64,000 bases of DNA from Atherinomorus stipes (lineage: Eukaryota; Chordata; Actinopteri; Atheriniformes; Atherinidae): contig JALJCO010008621.1 in assembly GCA_023101725.1 (NCBI GenBank), positions 2,401,001-2,465,000 on the forward strand, read 5' to 3'. Below the pieces are notes generated by a model, which worked only from the letters and a program-made list of their open reading frames with translations, did no database searches and had not been told where the DNA came from. The translations under genes were made by a program, and so were the position numbers. Positions within the stretch are counted from its first letter, which is position 1, and each line of letters begins with the position of its first letter. Below are positions 36,463-48,756 of this stretch, piece after piece.

Positions 36463-37104
36463 TTAAACCTAAAGTAGCCTCTCATTAAAAACACTGTTGT
36501 TTTCTAACTGTGCTCTCTCTAGAGGGTCCAAAGAATTGCATTGCCAATATCTAGTCATCTAAGAATGTAAATAATATATTTGTAATTGAAATGATACATT
36601 ATTTAGAACTTGGAATATGAGGAACAACTCAATGATGTAGCATAAGTCAGTCAACTCTATGAAATGGTGAAAAATAATTTAAACCGCTGGTGAAAGCTGT
36701 ATTTCTGTTTCTTTCGCCAGCTGTTTTTCAGCTGGGTAAAAACAGGTGAAGGATTTTAGAAATTATGTAAATGTGATAATCATTTCAGATAACTGAGGTT
36801 ATGCAGCTACTTGTTAAGTGTGACAGGCCTATCAGAGATGTATTAAATGCATTACATTTTGGTGGTTAGTGCATGAAGAACTTACATCCATACAGTACGT
36901 GTGTCAGGATTCAAGGTTTCTCAGAAAAAAAAAAAAGATTTTTTTTGTGTAGGATCAGCTATAAACTACTAAGACTCATACAAGAATCTGCATCAATCAG
37001 GATAAGATTTTTATTATAAGATTTATTTATTCTGCTACTGACAGCTATCTGCTATTACATGATTGAAATGTTTGTTTTAAAGGGACTAGAGGCAGGAATT
37101 TCAA

Positions 37105-38119
37105 AGGAGTCATCACCCAGAAATCCCACTTTTTCACGTTAAAACGTGTATTGGAACAGGACCTCAGTTATAACGTGCCAGAAACTCCTAAAAGTGAAAG
37201 TAACCTCGTCTTTGAGTGCAGGCGCTCTCTTCTCACCAGAATCGGCCACAAGCACGCGCTCTCCACAGTACGCGGTTTGGATTTCTTTCTCAGAATGACG
37301 TGAACGAGAGAGGCTGCTAGCTGCTAAGCTAGCCTCTTTAGCGCCACCTACAAGCAGCTGATTACTTGCCGTGGAGTCGTTATGATCAGCTGTTATGACG
37401 TGAACTAGATAGGCTGCGAGCGAGCTGCTAAGCTAGCGTCTTTAGCACCACCTGAAGGCAGCTGATTACCTGCCACGGAGTAGACCAGCTTTGTCAGAAA
37501 GGACACTGGCGACAAGGAGGAGGAGGAGGGGGGAGATTGCCATGCTGAGTTGCCTCGGCAGAAATTCAGCAGTTTTCAGTGCTTTAACAGGAGGGACAGC
37601 TTTACCAGGGAGCAGTGGATTATACTTATCAGTGAGGATGTGCAGTCAGTAAGTGTTGCTGCTTGTGTAACTTATTATCTTTTGTGTCAGAGACCAGTAA
37701 ATGGTGGTTGACGAACGGACAAGCTGCTAATGTAGCTACAGAAGCTAACACTGTTTGGTTAACTTCACATCAGACGTCCGCTCCTTAAATTCATCAGAGT
37801 CCAGCCCTTTTACTCAGCGGATCCTCTCTATCAACCGCACTGTTACGTTTTTATCACGTTTTTCTCTGTTGGGACATCACTTCCTTCACCTGCTCTATCC
37901 TGATAAAACTTTGTTTTGGCTTTGACGTTTGCCTCGTGAACGCGCTTACAGACAGACAGGTCTAACTCTCGTACGTATTCTCGCGACAAACAATAGTTGG
38001 GGATAAAAAGAGGTTAAAATGAGCTCATTAAATTTTCGTCCCACCCAACTAGAATTAAAAATTCATTTGAAGATAATTTAAGAAGGATTGTGTATGTAAA
38101 ACTGCAGGTTATGACACCT
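37105..38119. mobile_element. inner TTAA-flanked element, copy 2
   Basis: Same family as 10777-12821 (copy 1). The left flank is TCAA (37101-37104, probably a mutated TTAA) and the right flank is TTAA (38120-38123). The ends are AGGAGTCATCACCC and AGGTGTCATAACC (reverse complement). This copy keeps the uninterrupted site where copy 1 received a retroposon. It also has a 100-bp internal tandem duplication. Confidence 0.8.
37295..37483. repeat. internal tandem duplication, 100-bp period
   Basis: Two units start ATGACGTGAAC at 37295 and 37395 and share CTGCTAAGCTAGC, TCTTTAGC, CCACCT and CAGCTGATTAC blocks. Copy 1 at 12 kb does not show this duplication, so it arose in this copy or lineage. Confidence 0.75.
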
Positions 38120-39291
38120 TTAATAAAAACAAACATGCATGTCCATTTTTTTTTATGCTAATCGGTGATGATGACACCAAAAATAACGTTTCAACCCCCG
38201 TTTCTCTCCGTTGTTTTGAACAGGCTGTGCGCTGCAAAATGCGCTGCAATTTGGTGTCTAAATTTCCAGCTCTGCCCTGCGGACGTGACGTCATATGACG
38301 CTACATCAGCAGTTTTCATACATGAAGAAGATGGTCGCGGTAAATTCAAACACTGTAAGCGACAGTTATGGATTTTTCTGCTGTAACCAAACGATCCAGA
38401 TCAACTGAAAGACACTAAAAAGTGTAACTACGAAGAAAAAGGTTAGTAAACAACATTATAGCTTCAGTTTGTGCACGCTCCCGTGACGGCTTGGCATGTG
38501 GCTGCAGTTACCGAAAAGCGCCAGTCGCAGCGGTCACGAGTTTCATTTCTTAATCTTGCCTCAAGTCCCTTTAAGATTTGAATAATAAAGACTACATTAA
38601 TGATTAAAAACAGTAACAATATAAACCAGGTCCACTCTTAAATTATCCAAGATGTCTTCATGATTCTTTGCTGAGGAACATAAAGGATATAAAAATATTC
38701 TAGGACTTTGCAGTGGTTAAAAATACTTAGAAACAGCAGGAGATCCCACTTTGAAGCTGTTGGTTGCTGTCTTCATCCACATCATTACATTGCAGCTTTG
38801 ATACACAGAAGAAGGTTTCAGGAATATTAACAGCAGGTCAAACCTCAGCTCACAGTCTCTATATTTTGTATACATATGTTAACATAAAGGTTCAATGCTT
38901 CTGATCGGTAACACTCTGAATCAACTTTAAACCTCACATAGCGAAGTGAGGCCCATACAGTAAAGTGTAGTTGTAAACACACATGCATTACACATTGTAT
39001 GTGTGTCCATGTGTATTATGAACATACACCAGTAGGCCAATAAAGAAACCACAACAAAACGAGAACAAAGTCTGTGATCTCTGAAAATGAAATGGATAAA
39101 CTGCAGTGTGCATGTGCGTGTGTGTCAGATTCAGTGACTAAAGTCTGTGTCAGTGCATGTGTGTATTTGTATACCCTTAATGCACTTTTTGTGCACGTTT
39201 TTACACAACACTAATGCAAACACAGAGAAACACACACAGAGTGTGCAACCATATGGTCAGATCATGAGCATAATGAGAAACACATCTGGGG

Positions 39292-39293
<2 letters not shown>

Positions 39294-39362
<69 letters not shown>

Positions 39363-39367
39363 GGGGG
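39294..39367 (+). repeat. GT microsatellite followed by poly-G
   Basis: About 27 GT units (39294-39347) run straight into 20 G (39348-39367). Both are slippage-prone and the copy number is uncertain. Confidence 0.95.
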
Positions 39368-41183
39368 TCTATAATCTAAAAGGGGAACATATTACCAAGT
39401 TGTGTGCGAGTGCAGGGGAGAAACAAGCTCTTACTCAGACACCAAATGAGTTCAAACTGAAAACATAAACTGCAACACCCAGAGAGGATCTGATTTCTCA
39501 CACTTACTCCAGTTACTGCTGATATGAAAAACATACCGCGGCACTTGTTGTCAGCCTTAGAGTTGTTTCACAAGCTAGGTGTCACAAAAGTACCAGTCAG
39601 ACTCAGAGCAATGAAGGAAAGGAAATATTGCCACTGAGATGAGGACACTTTCAGGAAAAACGTTTACCAATGAAGGGCACACTTCTCCTGAAATCACATG
39701 GTACATGTAGATCACATCTGAACTAAACCAGATGTTATGGTTAAATCATCTTTCCTCTGAAATGTTTTTAGGGTGACTGAGTCATCTGATGCTCATAGCA
39801 TGATCTTTGTCTGCATCAGTTTGGATGACATAATACGCATGTAAAATCGCTCAGAAAAGCCATTCGCTCTGCTGTTTTTCATACCTGATCTTTTATGCCC
39901 AATTCCTTATTTTTTCCAAACAAAACATCCTTACTAGCCACACTACTGTAGCATAACATGCATTTACTATATTACATAAAGTGATCTAATTATAGAATAT
40001 TCTTAGATTATTGTGAGCATGTCTTTGACAGAGTGTGGGGTTTTGTGGAATGCTCTTTCAACTGTGGTAAATGTTTTGTCTGGGCACTGAAAAATAAAGT
40101 TTGTTTATGGAAACTGCCACAGCAGAGGGGAAATTTTCAGTGGCGTAACATGTTTTTGCCCACATTAAGTAGTAAATCAAAAGACCCCCATCAATACACA
40201 CTCACTCACATCTGTACACCCCTCCCTATTTCCCCACCTTTCTCAACTGCTTCTTTTTCCTTCACTTACACATAGAAACACATGCACAGTACCAGTAATG
40301 TTTATGACATGTCATGTTTATGGATTACAAAATAACTACCACAGCTCTTTCACTTGTTTACTAGAATGTGGACGTGGAAAGACCCAACAAAAAAGAACAA
40401 CAAAAGCAACATTGATCTAAAGCTGCATCACTAGCTTATAATAAGTTAAATACCACGATGCAGAATTAAGAGGGTAACAAGAAAACAGTAATGTTCCTTT
40501 AAGAATGTGAAAGCAAAATCAGAAAGTGCTGCCACTGGCCGGGCTGCTGTTCAGTAAAACACAGATGTGATGGCTTCAGCTGTGGTCACATGGATCCACT
40601 TCCCAGCCTGCCACGATCTGACAACGCCGACTCAGCTGAACATTTTAACACCTACCTGTTGACTCATGCTGATGGCATCATCATGACTATCATGGTCACA
40701 TTGAACCAGACACTAGTGCTTTAAAAAAAAAAAAAAAAAAAACAGGAGAGAGAAAGAGAAATGAGAAAGAGGATAGAGAAACACAGAGAAACCTGAGAAA
40801 ATGGGAGAATGATGGTGGTGATGGTGGTGGGGGAATCAGATGACCATTAGGTCATTGCCTGTAAGCCCATGGGGACAAGTTGCTGAGCCGGGTCAGCAGA
40901 TCCCACACCTGTGTGACTGAAATGTATTGCTGAGTAGGACTGATGACTCCATCATGGCGCCTGAGAATTAGATTCACTGGCATGGAGAACTGTGGAGTAA
41001 GAGCAACATCAAAGACAAGAAAGAGAGGAAAGAAGTTGTGAGGAGGTCACTGTAGAGTGTATGAGTGTGTGGTGTGTGTTGTGCAGCAGCACACATTCAC
41101 TGAGGTTACATGAAATGTGTGTACATCTGTATATGAGTAAGCCTGTACACTATTCTATGTAATCAAGACAGAATAGTGCGTAC

Positions 41184-41184
<1 letters not shown>

Positions 41185-41231
<47 letters not shown>
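41185..41231 (+). repeat. GT microsatellite
   Basis: About 23 perfect TG units. Confidence 0.95.
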
Positions 41232-41234
<3 letters not shown>

Positions 41235-43137
41235 GGTCATAACCAGAACTAAGTGCTGCTGAGTCAGATATATCTGTTCATTTCCTCAGCAAAGCCTGGA
41301 AGCACCACTGATGTGGTCACACCAGGCTGGCATGGACCAAACCAAGCCCAACCATACAGAACAAGACCAGAAAAAACAACACAGCCCACCAGCTGCCTCA
41401 CGCCAACTCACACCAGCATGCATGAGTCTGCTGGTCCAATCAAAGCTCTCACTTAGGGGAAGACAGCAGCTTTCCAGGCAGAGCCACAGCCCAGTCCAGG
41501 AAGTAGCTTTCTGCACCTGCATCAAGACACCGGGGTTATGGAAAACTTATGGTTAGAGCCTTGATTGAATACAGACAAGAAGGCAAGTGAGGCTACAGAT
41601 AGACTGATCAGCCTCAACACTCCCTAATGTCAACTCACATTTTTGAAAGTTGTTTTTTTTAAGAACAGATGAGTCCGAGGCTGACAATGTAAACACAGCA
41701 TGACTAAAAGGTGAATGGTCCTAAGAGTGCCCATGACTGTTCCTAATGAATCACTCTCTCTAGAGCTACATCCTTTCATCAAACTGGTGATGTGCTTTTT
41801 TTTTAGTAAGAAAGGAGACGCCACATTAGGCTCAGAAGCTAAGAAGCATTCATATGTTTCTAATTCTGACTCCATGAGTTTTACCCAGCTGGTGTCTTTA
41901 AAGTACACCCACACATGCTCATCTTGCCCAAACTGTTAACCCCCACACTGACAAGCCCACAGACACACACGCAAAAACATGCACACACAAGACAAATGAC
42001 AAACCACTTCATCTAACGCACTATATGTTGTGTTTACATCTGGGTTTTATCGCTTTCTAGAATCAGCTGATTGTCATGCTCACATGGCCATCAGCACTCA
42101 TACTCCCACACCTCAAGCGTTGGAAGACAGCTCCAGCTTCTTTTGAGTTAGCATAATTTTTCCACTGATCACAAGGTCACAGCCCAACACAAAATTGAAT
42201 CTTCTATCTGCCAGATTCCTCAAGAAACTAAAGGGCACCACAGGAAGAAAACACAGCAGAAAGGAAAAAAGTTAAAGTCTTTGGCCAATAGTTTGTGTTC
42301 AGCTGTGCAGGTTTGTCTCTGGTCATGTTTAAATGTACAAATACATACATTGTGTACACGACATTTAGGTGAACCATTGTGGACCCCTGAGCCATGTCCT
42401 TAACCCCCCACCAAGTGCTCCGTGGGCGCTTTAAGTAGCAGCCCACTGCTCTCTGATAAAACTGTACAGAGATGGGTAAAATACGGAGCCTTAATTTCCC
42501 CTTGGGGATCTAAACAGTATATAAAAAAAAAAAATGGCAGGTTCTGTACAAGTGAGCATACAATGTAATATGCATATTACAACAAAAAGAGCTTTAGTAT
42601 TTCACTGTCATACACAAGAACACTTTTGCAATACTAGCATTATATGCTATTACAGCACAGACTTACAACTTTAATTTAATTTGTTATCTATTTATCAAAT
42701 AAGCACATCCTGGAATTAAGTCTGGAGATACATCCTGGAAAACATTATTGTTTTGAAGTTGTTGCTGCGATTCCACAAGATTTGACGAAAGAAGTTCCAA
42801 AGTGACGAAAGTCATCCAAATGTGGTCAGAAGAACAAATTAAGAAATTTGAGTGTTCCAGACAATGGGCCTACTGACCTGTCTTATGAACAAATTTGCTC
42901 TGAAGCCCTATTGCAAACTTTTTTGTTACAACTGCTTGAAGTTTAGGGGCCTCATTTATAAAACTGTGCGTAAGATCCTTACTAAAAGTGTACGTACGCC
43001 CAAAACCAAAAGTTTGCGTACTGTACGCCAAAAAATTCAGATTTATAAAACCGTGCATATGCACAGATTCAAGCAATTTCCCCTTTATAAAATCACACTC
43101 TTCCTGGAAGTTTGTGCAGGTGAATTTGGCTCATATT

Positions 43138-43155
43138 CCCCCCCCCCCCCCCCCC
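43138..43155 (+). repeat. poly-C tract (18 C)
   Basis: Uninterrupted C run inside the Harbinger-like element; length uncertain. Confidence 0.9.
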
Positions 43156-43284
43156 TACACACCCACATTCTTCCATAAATGGTCAATGCAAAGTACCTTA
43201 TGGATGTTTCCGCATATAAATGAGCCAGTTGATCTGAGGCATTTAAAGCTTAATCCTGACAACCACAAAGAGAATAAAACGTAA

Positions 43285-43408
43285 TTTCACAGAGACGGAA
43301 GTGGAGGTGCTTGTTGGTGAGTTGGAGCTTCACGGAAACATTTTATTTGGGCGTCAGAGTGGAAGGAAAGTCTGTTTAGTGGCAGCAGGTTGTTGTGGCG
43401 GTGAATGA
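43285..43408 (+). pseudogene. Myb/SANT-like protein N-terminal remnant
   Basis: Translation gives FTETEVEVLVGELELHGNIL followed by FGRQSG, then after a frame change WQQVVVAVNDV (from 43380). The pattern of an acidic first helix, an LFG motif and a WQ-x-V-x-x-AVN block is that of the Myb/SANT DNA-binding domain in Harbinger accessory proteins. One frameshift is needed, and the gene is cut off at about 43408 by the retrotransposon fragment. Confidence 0.55.
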
Positions 43409-44155
43409 TGTGATGTGAGACTTCCCTCTCCCCGGCCACAGCCGCCAGCTCACCAGGGGGGTCCCGAGGCATTCTCAGGCCAGCCGGGAGACATAGTCCC
43501 TCCAGCGTGTCCTGGGTCTCCCCCGGGGTCTTGTCCCGGTGGGACATGCCTGGAACACCCACCTCACATCTGGCTCCTCTTCATACGGAGGAGCAGCGGC
43601 TCTACTTTGAGTCCCTCCCGGATGACCGAGATTCTCCCCCTATCTCTCAGGGAGAGCCCGGCCACCCTGCAGAGGAAACTCATTTCGGCCGATTGTACCC
43701 GCGATCTCGTTCTTTCGGTCGTGACCCACAGCTCATGGCCATAGGTGAGGGTAGGAATGTAGATCGACCGGTGAATTGAGAGCTTCGCCTTCTGGCTCAT
43801 CTCCTTCTTCCCCACGACGGACCAATGCAGAGTCCACATCACTGCAGACGCTGCACCGATCCGTGTGTCCATCTCCCGTGTCATTTTTCCCCCACTCGTG
43901 AACAAGACCCCGAAATACTTGAACTCCTCCACCTGGGGCAGGACCTCGTTCCCAACCCGGAGAGGACACTCCACCCTTTTTGCGGGTGAGGACCATGGTA
44001 TCGGATTTGGAGGTGCTGATTTTCATCCCAGCCGCTTCACACTCTGCTGCAAATCGCTCCAGCAAGAGCTGGAGAACACGGCCCGACGACGCCAACAGAA
44101 CCACATCATCATCTGCAAACAGCAGAGACCCGGAGGTCACCAAACCGGATTGGCC
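43409..44155 (-). pseudogene. Rex3-like reverse transcriptase fragment, truncated at both ends
   Basis: On the minus strand the FADDD box (44119-44105) is followed by AAECEAAGMKISTSKS, then FKYFGVLFTSGGK, SIHRSIYIPTLTYGHELW, RVAGLSLRDR and EREV near 43415. The catalytic box has an extra Asp codon, and frameshifts separate the blocks. The reverse transcriptase 5' part is missing as usual, but the last ~20 codons and 3' tail are missing too, which is odd for target-primed insertion and suggests later deletion. It sits in the Myb/SANT frame of the Harbinger-like element. Confidence 0.8.
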
Positions 44156-44703
44156 TAAAAATAAATATATAATAAATTTTTAACGGGTTCAACAATGGTG
44201 TTATGTTTACATCTACAAGCCAATACAGGTTGCTGTTGCGGGTTGGCAGATACAGTCTTTATGTTGCAATAGTACAAAACATAAACAGAGAAAACTGACC
44301 AGTTAATTTAATATTTGAGTTAAGGAATTTTAATTAAGAAAATATGAGGGGGCATCAGGTTAAATGTGGTTTAGTTTTGTTGTTCTGGTGTAAATCAGAG
44401 TTCAAATGGTGACATTTTTTGTTTTCAAATTTACAGAAATGTTGCTGTGTTTAAAAGAGTTTCAGTTATCTGTTGTTTGTCACTCTCAAATTACGCACAT
44501 TTTCACAACAGGTCAAAAACTTGTGTGGCGGTGAGCACAGATCCATACAAAGTTGTTTTTGTACATCTCAGCATGTGTGTGGAATATGACAATACAGACG
44601 TTGATGCTTACACAGCCTTTGTAGATTAGGCCCCAGAACCCCTAAGTTGAGTTCACTTATAAAAGCTTTGCAACTAGATGCTTTACTTTTCAGGTTCATT
44701 GAA

Positions 44704-44740
<37 letters not shown>
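44704..44740 (+). repeat. poly-T tract
   Basis: T12 C T24, between the Harbinger-like element and the next TTAA element. Confidence 0.9.
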
Positions 44741-44744
<4 letters not shown>

Positions 44745-44759
44745 GTAGGAGAATATTAA

Positions 44760-45199
44760 AGACACACACGTCTTTTGCCTTAAAATCTGTGTTTTGCTCG
44801 TTTTGATGTCACACCAATTCATTTGCGATTTTGAGCTGTCAGTGCCAGAGCCGTCCCGGGGCTCAGAAACAGCACTATGTAAGATTCCCATCGGGGAGGC
44901 GCCGGTGGGGGGGGGGGAACAAATTGGGGGCAGCACCGCGGCACTCACTGCCCGGAGTAAACAGGTATAACGGCGGCTGTTTTGAATGCGCATATGTCGA
45001 CGGTAAAGAAACGCAAGGAAACATCACGGAGGAAGAGAGGAAAAGAAACAGAGGAAGGGACAGAACAAGAGTCAAGATAAGACTGTCTTTACTGGCTGGA
45101 GTGAGCTTACAGTACAGGTACGAACAAGATGGATGCTAGTTTAGCCGCCGATAGGGGGCGCGTCACTTGGAAAACTGCTGAAAGTTCCGTTGTGTGTCT
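44760..45199. mobile_element. 440-bp TTAA-flanked MITE
   Basis: TTAA lies at 44756-44759 and 45200-45203. The short inverted repeat AGACACACA is perfect over 9 bp. The interior is GC-richer, with a G-run near 44905. The frames inside match nothing. Confidence 0.65.
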
Positions 45200-45203
45200 T
45201 TAA

Positions 45204-47401
45204 AGGAGGACAACCACTGATGGAGCAAAGCAAAGTGCTGACAATCTCAGGATAAAACAAACATTCACATTTCACCAAGCATGCGGCCATCAAACTTACC
45301 ACCAAGACAAAAACAAGATTGGCAGATTTGGGAACACACTACGGCAGTCCTGAACTGGCCCAGCATCAATCAGGATTTTTGAAGAAAACTGAAATAATCT
45401 GAACACTGAAGCTCCCCAACCTGGCTGAGCTTGAACAATTCTGCAAAGTAGAATGGGGGAGTATCTGGAGATAAAGTGTGCCAAATTGAAGGATCGTTCA
45501 CATAAAGAATTGAGGATCCTTCCTGTTTCTTGACGTTTAATGATTTAAGGAATCCTTTCATAAAAATAAATAAATGAATTAACATTTGTCGCAACCCTCT
45601 TAAAATTTGCTCCATGTAAAACAGGGCCTATATTAAGACTATATCGTAATCATGTCTTAAGATACATTATGAGAATTAGAGTACTTGTCAGAAATAATAA
45701 AACAGCTATTTATATGAATTAGCAAGCCCAAAAAAAATGACAGTGAGAGATGCCAATTCTCTGATAAGAGAGAGAAGGGGGGCGGGGGGCATCTTGAAAG
45801 CAAATCTTTCAGTATAAGCTAAGCATATTCCTTTTAATACACTCCCTGCCAAGAACAGGATGAAGAATGAGTCACAAACACAAGGGAAGAAGTAGACAGA
45901 AGGAATCATGAAAGCAGCAAGAGAAAAAAAAACCTTTGATGTTGGTCTTTGTCCATATCTTCCTCCTGTGCATCCTGTCACCAGCTCCCTCTTAACCCAT
46001 TCCCTTATTCATCATGAGGGAGTAAATCTCTGCATCTCTTATGCCTGCTGTCCCACTCTTCTTACCCCCTCTGCCCCTAACTTTCTTTAATTGTCTCTTT
46101 TACCCTTTAGCGTACCCCTGTCCCGAGCCATACTTGATGGTACAAGTCTCTATAGACCACTGAGAATCCATGTAGACAGGAAAAAAAAGCTCCTTCTGCA
46201 TCTTCCAAGGGTCCCCAATGCTTTTAGGCCAGTGGGCCACCATTCCTTGATGACAGAATCTCTATGGAGCATCAGGCACCTTTGAATTGAGTAAATTAAT
46301 CCTGGTGGAAATGAAAGGCTGAACTGAAACACTCACTTAGGAATTTACTTCATATGGAATTGTATTGTGGTCTTTGTGTTTTATATTGCAACACACTTCC
46401 TGCTCAGCTTCAACATGCTTATTAGGATTTGAGTAATAATGGCAAGCAAAAGGCCTGAGGCACTGCAATAACTAGCCTGTTTACATGTGCTTCATTGCAG
46501 AGATTATTAGTATCCAGTCAAGACCAAACTGTAATTACTCTAAAAACATGGTAGTATTTGTTTTTCTATTGTAAAGAAATTACAAGAGCATAGATGCAGT
46601 AGTATTAAAGATACTGAAAAATGACAAAAAATCCTATGGAATAGCAGCAGCAGTGGAAGATGAAGCAGCATGGCAACAATATGAGTGACACCAGTCCAGA
46701 TCTGATCCCACCAGTGACAATAAAAGTCTATCAGTGGTTTACTTTAAAATGTTATTGTTTGTGAATTGTGACAACTCCATCTGGTAAAATGACAGAACAC
46801 CAAAGATTAAATATGGTAAACTGAGTCATAACAAAGAACCATTATTAAGTGTTGGGTTGTGCAAGTGGCCAGTGTTAGAAGGCAAAGGTAAAAGAAAAAA
46901 AAAAAATGAGGAGATAGTTACTAAAGTTTGCAGCATAACCAACATTGCAGGTGTGTAAGAACTTTAAAAATGAATGCTACGCTGGGGGGACGGAAAAAAG
47001 AAGACAATAACCCAGCACTGCTGAGTGTTTGTGAATGCGCAAATAGTCCATAAATACTGGTTAAATAATAAAGGAGGCTGAGAGTGGCCATGCTGTATTT
47101 ACAACTAGCAAAGAGGGGCCACTGTTATGAAGTGTGTGATATGCTTGTTTGCAGTTTGCCCTCCCCTCAGGCCCCTTTCCATCTACCCTGTTTCATTTTG
47201 TCCGTCCTTCTCTCAGCAGCAATGACAATACTATGTGTGTCTTTTGACTACTTCTGCATATGTCTTTTTGTTTCCCTAATTACTTTGCAAGAGTTGGATC
47301 TTCCTTATTCTTTTAGTTCATGTTGGTAATGGGACCCATCCTTACTATGAAGACACACAAGCAGAGCGCGAAAGGGAAAAGTGTCAACAGTGGTTTATTT
47401 T
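45204..47401. other. unique DNA, no gene recognised
   Basis: AT-rich DNA with short A-runs. No repeat ends or coding exons recognised. Confidence 0.4.
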
Positions 47402-47405
47402 TTAA

Positions 47406-47932
47406 AGGTAGAGTCAGAAGTCCTCCCACCACTTCTGTTTGCAAACAACAGTATTCAAACTGAGCCCCTCCCTCTCAGGAAAATGGCCGCCTCGTTCTTC
47501 AGCCTATTCAGCTTCAACGACTCCTTCAGAGCTCAGAAGTGGGTAAAAGCCAAACCAATATTAACCTTGGTTTTCCAACGTGCACTATCTAAAGCTCTTA
47601 CCTTTTCTTCAGTGCATCCGCCGTTTTTCTCTCTCTCTCTTTTTTTTCCTTCGAGAGTTCGAGTGACTGGCATCTGCTCCAATCATGAGCTTATTCCCAC
47701 ACAGCGTCATGCCCTTAGCTCTGTCATTGGCTGGCGATATTAACAGAAATCTCCACCCAGATCCTGACCACAACAAAACAAAGCCAAAGAGCGAATTACA
47801 GACAGGAGGAGAGGGAGTTGCTTTCAAACACACCACGGCACACGAGTAGAGGCCCAAAGGTGCTGTTTGAGATGGATTTCACTTGCACTAGTCAAACATT
47901 TATTTTCAGGGGGGACACTTCGGACTCTACCT
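47406..47932. mobile_element. 527-bp TTAA-flanked element
   Basis: TTAA lies at 47402-47405 and 47933-47936. The ends AGGTAGAGTCAGAAGTCC and (reverse complement) AGGTAGAGTCCGAAGTGTCC match at about 17 of 19 positions. A partial copy of the same family lies inverted at 58223-58351. An ATGGCCGCC (Kozak-like) frame of 87 codons starts within it at 47482, but it has no family match. Confidence 0.8.
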
Positions 47933-48008
47933 TTAAGTACTAAGACAGTGATGTAAATGCGCTGTATGATTGACCTTAAACTCACATAGGTTGATTATGC
48001 ATTTCACA

Positions 48009-48756
48009 TAGGGCTAGACGATTATTCGATATATATCGATCGATAGAGGATTTTTCAATAGAAAAAAAAAGAGGGTCAATAAAAGTTCGATATAGACGCA
48101 CAGTTTTCCGCTGTAGTCAATCAGGTAGCATGATACGACAGTCACTCCTTCCGCCAAACCAATTACAAACACAGACTCAGGCAAAGGCTGAATTGGAATT
48201 CGGTGTTATGCCCCTTTCAGACTTGCACAGGAAAAAGCTAATATTGCGGACTCTGTCCTTTATAACGCCTGCATTCAGACATGCGTACCAGTCTTTTACC
48301 TCAGAGATGTAGCGGACATGTACCGGCTGGTCCACATGTTACAAGAGCGGAAATGTTGCGGCACATCGTTTTGGCTGAATGCACAAGAAAATGTTCCAGA
48401 CAGAGTTGAGGGGAGAGCGGGGCTGTGCTGACTTGTCCCCAACATTTCCTGATGTCTGAATGTGCCCGGGATACGATAAGTCCGCAATGAAGCGGCATGT
48501 TTGAAAAGATGAGTCTGTTTAAAGAGCAGATGAACTTTACCGCTCATGTTCCGCAATGCAAGTCTGAAAACGCCTCAAGTGTGATCTTTATTAAAAGTAG
48601 GTCATTCAGCAAAAGCATAAATGGCCAGGGCTGCACCTAAAATAGCTTTTAATTTCATAATTGGCTTTTTTTTTTTTTTTTATAAATATCTATATTGATC
48701 AAAACAGATTTTTTTTTTTTTATCATCAAGCTTTTTTTCTATATCGTCCAGCCCTA
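48009..48756. mobile_element. hAT-like element A (TAGGGCTGGACGAT-type ends)
   Basis: The left end TAGGGCTAGACGAT and the reverse-complemented right end TAGGGCTGGACGATAT form an inverted repeat. Subterminal ATCGAT-rich blocks follow. A related copy in opposite orientation lies at 52843-53392. The 8-bp duplication could not be confirmed because element B abuts the right end. No transposase frame is present. Confidence 0.65.

Larger units (their letters stand above)
37081..38570. mobile_element. outer TTAA-flanked element hosting a second TTAA element
   Basis: TTAA lies at 37077-37080 and 38571-38574. The ends are AGGGACTAGAGGCAGGAAT and, reverse-complemented, AGGGACTTGAGGCAAGATT. The inner element sits only about 20 bp inside its left end. 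A full CRE consensus TGACGTCA lies at 38286-38293. No transposase frame is present. Confidence 0.75.
38575..42945. other. unique DNA with microsatellites, no gene recognised
   Basis: Contains the two GT arrays and a poly-A run (40723-40742). Segments 40520-40720 and 40850-41000 are repeat-free with balanced composition and could be conserved elements. No frames resemble known proteins. Confidence 0.4.
42946..44634 (+). mobile_element. PIF/Harbinger-like element, interrupted by a Rex3 fragment
   Basis: The left end GGGGCCTCATTTATAAAAC and the right end (reverse complement GGGGCCTAATCTACAAAGG) form an inverted repeat. TTTATAAAA recurs three times near the left end (42955, 43042 and 43084). A Myb/SANT-like coding remnant follows at 43285. 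The end sequence plus a Myb/SANT gene fits PIF/Harbinger, which encodes a Myb-like protein beside its transposase. No transposase remains. A 3-bp target duplication was not confirmed. Confidence 0.6.

Noticed and set aside
39294..39374. Frame of alternating Cys and Val codons
   Set aside because: It is the translation of the GT microsatellite.
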